Positions 56,480-64,000 of a stretch of 64,000 nucleotides of DNA are shown here, one piece after another. Numbering within the stretch: the first letter of the stretch is position 1; every line of letters begins with the position of its first letter. The translations under genes were made by a program, and so were the position numbers. The stretch is from Monoplex corrugatus (taxonomy: Eukaryota > Mollusca > Gastropoda > Littorinimorpha > Ranellidae): positions 73,504,237 to 73,568,236 of the forward strand of contig CM060312.1 in assembly GCA_030674185.1 (NCBI GenBank), in the 5' to 3' direction. The notes below the pieces were generated by a model. The model was not told the origin of the DNA. It searched no databases and was given only the letters and a program-made list of their open reading frames with translations.

Positions 56480-57260
56480 CACAATCGGCAATAAGTCAGT
56501 CAGTATTACTTACGTCCTTCATCTCTCTTGCGTATTATAGACCGTCCAAAGGAGATTTCCACAGTCCTCTATCCTGTGCCTTTGCCTCTAGCTGTCTCCG
56601 GGTAAGGTTCCCATCCTTCCAGTGTCTACTTGCAGATCTCTTTGCCAGGTGTTTCTAGGCCGGTCTTTCTCTCGGTCTTTCTGTTCCCTTGGGGTTCTAT
56701 GTCAGGACCTGTCTAGTGATACACGACGCTGGTTTTTCCTAGTGTATGCCCGATCCAACCCCACCTTCTTCTCCCTCAATTTCCCTTTCTGCTGGCAGTT
56801 GATATTCGTCCACAGATCACTGTTGCTGATCTTGTCTGGCTAGTGAATGTGGTGATTTCTTAGAAAGCTGTTAATGAAAGCCTGCCCTTCGTTGAGGGTA
56901 ATTTTTGTCATCCTCCATGTTTCGGCACCATACAGCAGCAGCACAGACTTCACAATGGAACTGAAAAGCCGGATTCTGGTTTGTTGTGACACTGTTCACT
57001 CTGGATCGCCAGATGTTGTTGAGCTGAACAAAGGCTGCTCCGGCCTTGCCAATCCATGCTTTGACTCTGCGTTTGTACCCCTTTCCATGTTGATGATACT
57101 TCCAAGACAGGTGAAGGATTTCACTTCTTCCAGCGCATTATTTTCAGGTATGACTGACTCAGCACTTGTTCTGCTCTCTGATATTTCTCATCTTCATCCT
57201 GTTTTTGTGAAGTTGTGGTCTACTTGTGATAATGTCCGCCAAGTATCGCGGCCATATCTT
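56480..57260 (-). mobile_element. RTE-C LINE 3' fragment, heavily mutated
   Basis: The minus strand shows scattered blocks in shifting frames: LEEVKSFTCLGSIINMERGT, then LCCCCMVPKHGG where Y-GSE-W is expected, RWGWIGHTLGKTS, GPDIEPQGNRK and QDRGLWK. These are the C-terminal blocks of a second RTE-type family (consensus like RWGWIGHTLRKP..NPQGKRKRGRP). Many frameshifts and stops. Confidence 0.75.
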
Positions 57261-57416
57261 GCATCTGCTGATGGTTATAGGACAGCACAAAGACACACAC
57301 ACACACGCCGAGTCGATCTAAATAAGTATAGGTGGGAAAAAATAGATATGTTACGAAAGGGGGTGATGCTAAATTTTCTATGCCGGTAAAGTTATTGACA
57401 CCATTCGATCACGTTT

Positions 57417-57607
57417 TTAACCCTTTGACTCCAGCACCTTGCCCACCAGCATCCTGCAGTGTCAACCATGTTAGCAAAGCAAAATCTTAACCCCTTGACT
57501 CCCTCACCCTATCCACCAGCTTCATGCAGGAAGCTGGTGGATAGGGTGAGGGAGTCAAGGGGTTACGTTTTTGCAGTTGGTAATAGGAGCGGGAGTCAAA
57601 GGGTTAA
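57417..57607. mobile_element. MITE-T copy
   Basis: TTAA at 57417-57420 and 57604-57607. Long arm left, short arm right. The inner palindrome is nearly perfect around CTTCATGCAGGAAG, with arms CCCCTTGACTCCCTCACCCT and its complement. Confidence 0.93.
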
Positions 57608-57694
57608 TCATGCCATTGACTACTTGGACCACCAGTACCACCAGCTGTAAATACGGAAGAAAATCTGATGTCAAGAAAGGAGGAAAAGACAGTT

Positions 57695-57840
57695 TGGAGT
57701 CTGAATTCATTCGAGCAGGATTCATCGCATTCGAACAATTCCATAGGCGCTCCACCCAAAATCTGCCAGCAATTATCTGGCAGACTCCCTGAGCCAGAGC
57801 AAGACCCTATGCGCTGGCAAGGTCTTGAAGTGTGTAGGAG
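57695..57840 (+). repeat. Rep250 copy
   Basis: GCAGGATTCATCGCATTCGA, CTGGCAGACTCCCTGAGCC and GGCAAGGTCTTGAAG, uninterrupted. Confidence 0.75.
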
Positions 57841-58479
57841 GGGGGTGGGGGTGGAAGGGAACTACGAAACACTAAGTTATCACCGTTAGAATGATGGAAA
57901 CAGTCAGGTGGGCAGCCAACAGGCCAGTTTTTAACATTGCAGGCTGGAGTCGAACTCTAGGAAAGATGAAATGTAGTGCAGACACACAAGGAGACACAGA
58001 GAGAGACAGAGAATATTACGATGATAACAATAGTAGTAGCAGCAGCAGTGAAGAGAGAGAGAGAGAGAAAGAGAGAGAGAGCAAAATGTTAAAACACCTA
58101 CATAAAACCCATCAATTCTACTATTCTAATTAATTCTGTTATTAAGGCAAGAGATAGGGCGAGACAGAGACAGATGGACAGAAAAACAAACAGACAAACT
58201 TACGAACGAACAAACAGAAAGAAAATCTGTAGGTGATTTCCATAACACAGACAGAAAAACAAAACAAAAAAACCCCCACACAAATAACAAATAAAGACAC
58301 GAACAAAGGAACAGATAACACGCTGGTTATTTCCATTATTTCCATAATTCCATCAGACAAACCAGAAAACAGGGAAATCCCCCACCCCCGCCCCAAAAAA
58401 ACCGTCCATACGAATTGACCCACAACAGCCACTCAGCCACCTATCGATCTGAACGAAGCATTTAACGGCAGGCATTTGA

Positions 58480-58740
58480 TTGATTTGGTTCAGTTTTTAC
58501 GTCGACACCCACCACGGGTGATATGGCTGACGGGGATAACCATCCCGGGGGAGCGGGAGAAGGGGAACCTATCTAATCCTACACTGACACCACCACAACA
58601 ACATTGATGTTAAGATGGGACAGTGAGATGGCCAGTTTTAATATAGCACGCCCCGGGATTCGAACCACTGGGGCCCGACGGCAGTCAGCTAATCCCAACC
58701 ACATGAATACACAGGCCCCTCTGACCTGGCACTTTCACGT
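58480..58740 (-). mobile_element. SINE-2 copy, reverse
   Basis: GATTTGGTTCAGTTTTTACG (reversed 3' end), GGCTGACGGGGATAACC, TGATGTTAAGATGGGACAG and CGGGATTCGAACCACTGG (reversed B box). Same order, reversed, as 61062-61700. Confidence 0.75.
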
Positions 58741-58757
58741 GATCGTCATCACAATCA

Positions 58758-58838
58758 AGATAGCTGGTTCAGTTGATAGAGCCATGAACACAAAAACCGA
58801 TGTCTCGAGTTCAATCCCAGTCTGCAATATATACAGTG
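58758..58838 (+). other. tRNA-like sequence (SINE head)
   Basis: TAGCTGGTTCAGTTGATAGAG and CTCGAGTTCAATCCCAGTC correspond to A- and B-box regions. Confidence 0.5.
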
Positions 58839-58855
58839 ACAGTTCGCGGCCTATC

Positions 58856-59048
58856 TTAATCCTTTGACTCCCGCACCCTGTGTACCAGCATCCTGCATTC
58901 TCATCCATGCTAAAAAAACAAAAATGTAACCCTTGGTCTCCCCCATCCGATCCATCAGTTTCCTGCAGGAAGCTAGTGGATCGGGCGAGGGAGTCAAAGG
59001 GTTAAGTTATTGCAGTTGGTGGATATGGTGTGGGAGTCAAAGAGTTAA
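58856..59048. mobile_element. MITE-T copy
   Basis: TTAA at 58856-58859 and 59045-59048. Long arm left (CCATGCTAAAAAAACAAAAA), short arm right. Inner palindrome around TTTCCTGCAGGAAGC. Confidence 0.92.
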
Positions 59049-59254
59049 TGTTCCAACTATTCTGACGGGGTTAGCTTAATGTTTCGTAGTTCTTTTTTGT
59101 TTCCCCTCCCAACTTCCATCTTAAGATTTTGCCAACACACAGTGTTTCCCGCAGGCTTATGGACTTATGGGTCTATGCTCATGGGTGGAGCGCATACGGA
59201 TTTGTCTGAGTGCAATGAATCCGTCTGGGTCAAAATCAAAATTAAAACTCGGAC

Positions 59255-59770
59255 GCGATTATCATAAGAATCTGACGTCATTATCACATCAATCTGACGT
59301 GATTATCATAACAATCCGACGTGATAATCATGTTAATCTCAAAAGTCAAATTAAAAAAAAATTGGCGTGCTTATCATTTGCAATCTAACGTCATTATCAT
59401 ACCAATCTGAGGTGATTATAATAATAATAAACGTGATTATGATGTGGTTATCGCAACAATCTGATACTAATTGTCAAAACAATCTGATGTGATTATTATA
59501 ACAATCTGACGTCATAACATCACCATCTGATACTAATTGTCAAAACAATCTGACGTGGTTGTCCTAACAATCCGACAGTGATATCATTCTGACGTAATTA
59601 TCTTAAAAATCTGACGTGAATATCATACAAACCTGACGTGAATATCTTAACAAAATGACGCTAACATCATCACAATCTGACGTGATTATCATAACAATTG
59701 GACGTGATTATCACACCCATCTGAGGTGATTATGTTAACGGTCTGACGAGACTATCTTGACCATTTAACG
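59255..59770. repeat. 22-bp minisatellite, about 23 diverged copies
   Basis: Unit AATCTGACGTGATTATCATAAC with frequent substitutions (GACGTCATTATCA, GATACTAATTGTC). The CTGACGT core persists. Confidence 0.93.
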
Positions 59771-59837
59771 CTGGACAGTCAATAACCGGGTACACACACA
59801 TTAACCAATTATTTATTGATCGGGTAGGTCGTGTTGA

Positions 59838-59916
59838 AGCTTGCTGTGTCAGATGGTTAAATCGCCGTGCTGATAACGTGGAGAGAGTGGGTTCGATTCC
59901 CAATGTGGGCCACCAG
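59838..59916 (+). other. tRNA-like sequence (SINE head)
   Basis: TGTGTCAGATGGTTAAATCG (A-box region) and GTGGGTTCGATTCCCAATG (B-box region), followed by GTTGTTGTT and TTTG repeats. Confidence 0.55.
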
Positions 59917-60002
59917 TCTTGTTGTCGTTGTTGTTGTTCTTACTGTTGTTTGTTTGTTTGTTTGTTTGTTAGAAAAGTGGAGGAAATGGAAGGCGGAAAA
60001 TG

Positions 60003-60008
<6 letters not shown>

Positions 60009-60039
<31 letters not shown>

Positions 60040-60330
60040 CAGAGAGAGAGAGAGAAAGAGAGAGGGAGAGAGAGGACGAGAGAGTGAGTGTAAGCGTGCT
60101 CCTGTATATGCGTATGTGTGTGTGTGTAAGTGTTTGTGTATGTGTGTGTGTCTGTGAAAGTGTGCGTATGTACGTGTGTTTGTCACTGTGAGAGAGAGGG
60201 AAAGAGACAATGTGTGTGCGTGTGTATGTGCGTGTCTGTGTGACTATGTGTATGTCTTAATGTATGTATGTGTTCAGATGAGTGTGTATATGTGTGTGTG
60301 CGTGCGTGCGTGTATGCGTGTGCGCTCACT
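60009..60330. repeat. (GA)n then TG-rich microsatellite
   Basis: GA to about 60085, then TATG/TGTG/TGCG imperfect repeats. Confidence 0.93.
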
Positions 60331-60404
60331 GTAATAAGAAGACTCCATAACAACGCACTTAGCAGTAACATGCCCTTGAGTGTGAACTACGAGTACTTCA
60401 CACG

Positions 60405-60582
60405 GTTCCTGTGAGCTCAGTGGTTAGATAAAGCACCCCTGCCGATGACACAGGAGTCGAGGGGTCGAACCCCAAGACAGGCCACAGGTTATTTCTTACA
60501 AGTGGTCCGTTAGCTCAGTTGTTAGAGTGCCATGCATACTCATAACACAGAGGTTGTGAGTTCAATCCTCGAAGAAACCACG
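60405..60582 (+). other. Two tandem tRNA-like heads
   Basis: First: CTGTGAGCTCAGTGGTTAG with GGGGTCGAACCCC. Second: GGTCCGTTAGCTCAGTTGTT with GTGAGTTCAATCCTCG and a CTCATAA loop resembling an elongator Met tRNA. Stems pair poorly in both, so they are read as SINE heads or pseudogenes. Confidence 0.55.
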
Positions 60583-60594
60583 TGTATTTTTGTT

Positions 60595-61058
60595 TGTTTG
60601 TTTGTTTCTTTCTTTGTTTCTTTCTTTTTTACTTACTTACTTACTTATTTCCTTCCTTCCTTCCTTCCTCACTCACTTACTTACTTACCTACTTTCTTTC
60701 TTTCTTTCTTTCCTTCTTTCTTTCTTACGTTCCTTATTTGTTTCTTTCTTCTCTTCTTTCTTTCTTACTTTCTTTCTTACTTTCTTTATTTCTTACTTTC
60801 TGTCTTTCTTTTTTCTTTTCTTTCTTTCTTTCTTACTTGCTATCTTTCCTTCTTTCTTACTTTCCTTCTTTCTTTCTTACTTTCCTTCTTTCTTTCTTAC
60901 TTTCCTTTTTTCTTTCTTACTTTCCTTCTTTCTTTCTTACTTTCCTTTTTTCTTACTTACTTTCTTTTTCCTTTCTTGTTTACTTTCTTATTTTCTTTCT
61001 TTCTTTCTTTCTTCTTACTTTCTTTCTTTCTTTCTTTCTTACTTTCTTTCGTTCTTTC
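60595..61058. repeat. (CTTT)/(CTTA)n tetranucleotide tract
   Basis: TTTG, then CTTA, CTTC and CTTT units for about 460 bp. CTTACTTTCCTT recurs in phase. The many long Phe/Leu/Ser frames are simple-repeat translations. Confidence 0.96.
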
Positions 61059-61061
61059 AGT

Positions 61062-61305
61062 AATGGCCCGTTAGCTCAGATGGTTACAAGTCATGGTGAC
61101 AACACAAGGGTCGTAGGTTCGATCCCCGGGCGGGCCGCAGGTTGCGTTCTTGCGGGCTGGTTGGTTGTTTTGTTGGAGCCGTGGATTCCAAGATGTGATA
61201 TCTCCTGTTAAATCCCTGCCCGCAACAATAAAAACTGGCCTGTTCACTTCCCACCTCAATTTCCATCTTAACATCATTGTTGTTCTGGTGGTGTTAAGTA
61301 TAGGA
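61062..61305 (+). mobile_element. SINE-2 copy, left of RTE-A insertion, with tRNA-like head
   Basis: The head GGCCCGTTAGCTCAGATGGT ... GTAGGTTCGATCCCCGGGCG has a well-paired seven-base acceptor stem (GGCCCGT with GCGGGCC) but poor D and anticodon arms. The body CTGCCCGCAACAATAAAAAC and CCATCTTAACATCATTG follows to AAGTATAGGATT. Confidence 0.78.
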
Positions 61306-61583
61306 TTCTTCTTGTTTTGTCTGGCCATGAAAAGGAAGATTAGGAAAAGACAGGCAACATTCATAGGCATTTTTATGAAGAAAAGGGAATCAGAGCACCC
61401 GGTCACAACGGGAAAGCTGGAGGGAAAGAGAGCACCAGGTAGACCCAGGGAAAAAAATACTGAACGGACTTGCCGAGTGGCTGAGGACAGAGAGGGTGGA
61501 AGATGTGCTTGCGGCAACAAGGGATAAGTGCATATGGAGGGCCATGATCGCCAACGCAATGTGGCAGGGCACTTGATGATGAT
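61306..61583 (+). mobile_element. RTE-A LINE insertion in SINE-2
   Basis: Signature KIRKRQATFIGIFMKKRESE through GKLEGKRAPGRPRE, and a GATGATGAT tail. It is flanked by AAGTATAGGATT (61294-61305) and AAGTGTAGGATT (about 61584-61595), a target duplication of about 12 bp with one mismatch. Confidence 0.88.
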
Positions 61584-61700
61584 AAGTGTAGGATTAAGTA
61601 AGCCCCCTTCTCTCACTTCCCTGGGATGGGTAACCCCTGTCGGCCATATCATCTGAGGTGGGTGCCGACGTAAAAACTGAACCAAACCAACCAAATCCCA
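61584..61700 (+). mobile_element. SINE-2 copy, right part
   Basis: GGATTAAGTAAGCCCCCTTC, GGGATGGGTAACCCCTGTCG, GTAAAAACTGAACCAAACCAA. Completes the element interrupted at 61305. Confidence 0.78.
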
Positions 61701-61825
61701 CCTCAATGTTTACATCATTCTGATGGTGCCAGCTTAGAGTTTCATGGGTACTGGCCTCTCTGTAGGCGCGCCTACCACTGTTGGAGGAGTGTTGTGGTTC
61801 ATAATGTGTAAAAAAAAATGTACGT

Positions 61826-61978
61826 CAAGGTGACTGCCCGCATTCAAAGCAAGCAGGACCCAGAACAAACACAGAAATAGAACCATAACGCCTATCCAAT
61901 ATAACAAAACAAGACAGGCGCAAATGTTCGGCCAGCTGGTCTTTGTAAAGCGTACACGAAAGACGACAAAGAACAACT
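61826..61978 (+). mobile_element. FB33-family single arm
   Basis: GACTGCCCGCATTCAAAGCA, GACAGGCGCAAATGTTCGGC, CAGCTGGTCTTTGTAAAGCG and TACACGAAAGACGACAAAG, in arm order. Confidence 0.68.
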
Positions 61979-62045
61979 ACATTATGATTGAGGGTAAAAA
62001 CGGAAAGGCTTTCCTGATGTTTCCCCGAACGGGTGAAATATCGCG

Positions 62046-62046
62046 A

Positions 62047-62143
<97 letters not shown>

Positions 62144-62160
62144 CAGACTTCAGACTTCAG
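62046..62160. repeat. (GA)n then (ACTTCAG)3
   Basis: About 95 bp of GA, then three heptamers ACTTCAG. 62160-62485 holds AT-rich sequence with nothing recognised. Confidence 0.95.
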
Positions 62161-62486
62161 ACTTTTTATTCAAGAAAGGCTATCTAGCCCCTACAGAAGC
62201 GGTGCTTACAAGTAGAATGAAATAATCAGATAGCATATTATATAAGATTAACACTCAACAACAAAATAAACTGTATATTACGATAAAGCAATTTCCTTCA
62301 TTTTACCTGCTTTAAGCAGGAACAAACCACAATTCTTAATATAATCGAATCGATTTGAACACATTAACAAACACAGTTTAAACATATTTCGGCATCTATA
62401 ATACTTTTGAGGGATACACCTTGAACGGATTTCATCTAAAGCTAGACAACACAGGACAAAATGTATTTCGTCTTCTTCAGCTTGCA

Positions 62487-62487
<1 letters not shown>

Positions 62488-62559
<72 letters not shown>

Positions 62560-62772
62560 CAGAGACAGAGAGAGAATAGAGAATGAGAGAGAGAGAGAAA
62601 ACAGAGAATGAGAGAAAGACAGACAGAGACAGAGAGAGAGACAGAGACAGAGACAGAGACAAAAAGAGAGACAGAGAGAGAATAGAGAATGAGAGAGAGA
62701 GAGAACAGAGAATGAGAGAAAGACAGACAGACAGACAGACATAGACAGAGAGACAGAGACAGAGACAGAGAA
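62488..62772. repeat. (GA)/(GACA)n array with AGAGAATGAGAG interruptions
   Basis: Four AATGAGAG-type breaks, in two similar blocks (about 62575-62640 and 62680-62745). Confidence 0.95.
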
Positions 62773-62877
62773 CACTACTGTCATAATGCAATGTTAACAA
62801 CCAATGACCTGGCTGTTCTGTCGGATGCCACGCAGGCCAAGACAGCAAAGCCTCATATACAATCAAAATAATATGCC

Positions 62878-62998
62878 TCCCCCCCCTCTCTCTCTCTCTC
62901 TTCTTTCTCCCCCCCCCCCCATTCTCTCTCTCTCTCTCTTTCTCCTTCCTCTCTCTCACTCTCCCCACCTCTCTCTCTCTCTCTCTCATTTCTCTTCC
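62878..62998. repeat. (TC)n with C runs
   Basis: Alternating C runs and TC repeats. Sequence from 63000 to 63350 is unique and unassigned. Confidence 0.95.
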
Positions 62999-63379
62999 TA
63001 ACACTTTCTGCACGCGCACATGCGTGTGTGTAAACACTCAAAGTGAGCATGCACGGAGATGTGCACTCACAAGCCCAAACAACTAGGTAAACAAAACACT
63101 ATGTGTTTCCAGTCGGTGTGAGATAAAGAGTCGTCCCCCACCACAAATTAGACATAATTGGAGCACATGTCAGCTCTTGGCTACAGGCATTCCGTAGCTG
63201 CCAGCACGGTGGCAAATGACACACCAATGCAGCGTCATTATGTCACTCGGGCAGCAGGCTTTCGTTACACACATGCTGTATCAACACAGTGGATGTCAGG
63301 TCCAGTGTTTGTCAGAGAAAAAAAAAAAAAAGAAGCAGCAGAAGGCGGGGCATTACAGAAGCTTATTTTGCAAACTTAT

Positions 63380-63505
63380 TGGGCAGAGTGGCTGGGGATG
63401 AGGACGATGGGGGAGATGCTAGGGGCAACGAGAGATAGAGATGGTTGCAAGTCCATGGTCGCCAACGCCATGCGGCAGGGCACCTGATGATGATGATGAT
63501 GATTG
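63380..63505 (+). mobile_element. RTE-A LINE 3' terminal fragment
   Basis: GCAGAGTGGCTGGGGATGAG through GATGCTAGGGGCAACGAGAG to CGCCATGCGGCAGGGCACC and GATGATGATG. Confidence 0.85.
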
Positions 63506-63587
63506 GGCAGAGGTTTGTTGTTGTGTGTTAGCTGAACAGGAACTCATGCTGATTATTCTTCATGGTGGTGATAGCAATGTTGATTGT

Positions 63588-63762
63588 TATCATGATGATG
63601 ATGATGATGACGATGACGATGATGATGATGACGACGACGACGACGATGACGATGATGACGATGATGACAACGACGACGATGGTGGAGGTGATGATGATGA
63701 TAGTGGTGGCGGTGGTGATGGTGATGATGATAATGATGGTAGTAGTGTGGTGGTGGTGAATT
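63588..63762. repeat. (GAT)/(GAC)/(GGT)n tract
   Basis: Trinucleotide-periodic sequence lying between two RTE-A 3' ends. Confidence 0.95.
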
Positions 63763-63784
63763 TTTTTTTAAATGTGCAATCTTC

Positions 63785-63978
63785 ACAGGAAAGCTGGAGG
63801 GAAAGAGAGCACCAAGTAGACCCAGGGAGAAAATATTGGACAGACTTGCAGGGTGGCTGAGGCCAGAGAGGGTGGAGGAAGATGTGCTTGCGGCAGCAAG
63901 GGATAGATACATATACGGAGAGCCATGATCGCCAACACCATGCGGCAGGGCACATTATGATGATGATGATGATACAGT
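63785..63978 (+). mobile_element. RTE-A LINE 3' terminal fragment
   Basis: CACAGGAAAGCTGGAGGGAA through GACAGACTTGCAGGGTGGC to CATGCGGCAGGGCACAT and GATGATGATGATGATG. Confidence 0.9.
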
Positions 63979-64000
63979 CTTTAGTGTAATTTAACATGGT

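Noticed and set aside
60500..60582. Elongator Met-like tRNA (CTCATAA loop)
   Set aside because: Acceptor and anticodon stems are largely unpaired. More likely a pseudogene or SINE head.
61062..61137. Functional tRNA gene with a good acceptor stem (GGCCCGT/GCGGGCC)
   Set aside because: D and anticodon arms do not pair acceptably, and it continues into a dispersed SINE-2 body. Treated as a SINE head. tRNAscan-SE would settle it.
60532..61211. Phe/Leu/Ser-rich 157-209 codon frames resembling membrane proteins
   Set aside because: Tetranucleotide (CTTT) repeat. The hydrophobicity is a composition artefact present in all three frames.

Overview
The window looks like repeat-rich, intron-dominated DNA from an invertebrate animal, most likely a lophotrochozoan such as a gastropod mollusc. 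That placement is an inference from the repeat families: RTE, CR1-like and R2-superclade LINEs, tRNA-headed SINEs, TTAA foldback elements and very long CA/GA/GACA/GAT microsatellites. Nothing bacterial is present, and most open frames in the window are translations of microsatellites or minisatellites.

The one host gene I can support lies on the minus strand, with four short exons at 44893-44746, 33695-33547, 20747-20612 and 17638-17368. Each internal boundary has AG/GT signals. The phases join at every junction, and the summed length (704 bp, 2 + 234 codons) runs to a stop. The product is a 12-cysteine ectodomain ending in a Ser/Thr/Asp-rich stretch and a hydrophobic tail like a GPI-anchor signal. 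The 5' exon(s) with the signal peptide were not found. A decayed partial copy of the first visible exon sits at 45195-45139. Its introns hold nearly everything else between 17 and 45 kb.

Layout: 1-3.2 kb holds an R2-superclade LINE (intact reverse transcriptase ORF running off the left edge) directly behind the 3' end of another copy. 3.2-8.9 kb is microsatellites and RTE-A fragments, one with a 5' inversion. 8.9-11.1 kb is a foldback element whose core has expanded into a 33-bp minisatellite. 12.5-13.6 kb is a pentanucleotide array. 13.9-14.6 kb is a triple nest (RTE-A in a TTAA MITE in a SINE). 17.3-45.2 kb is the host gene, with SINEs, RTE-A/RTE-B copies, TTAA MITEs and 43-bp and 53-bp satellites in its introns. 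45.2-52 kb is microsatellites, a 26-bp minisatellite, nested RTE/CR1 and MITEs. 52.1-54.5 kb is a nearly intact CR1-like LINE with one frameshift. 55-64 kb is RTE-C, SINE-2, tRNA-like heads, a 22-bp minisatellite and further RTE-A tails.

Recurring families are named here for reference: RTE-A (GAT-tailed, 12 loci), RTE-B (GGTGAC-tailed), RTE-C, CR1-A, MITE-T (TTAA-flanked palindrome, 11 copies), SINE-1 (CTGAAA tail), SINE-2, FB33 (foldback/minisatellite), Rep250 and RepD (unclassified). Coordinates of repeat edges are by eye and may be off by several bases.
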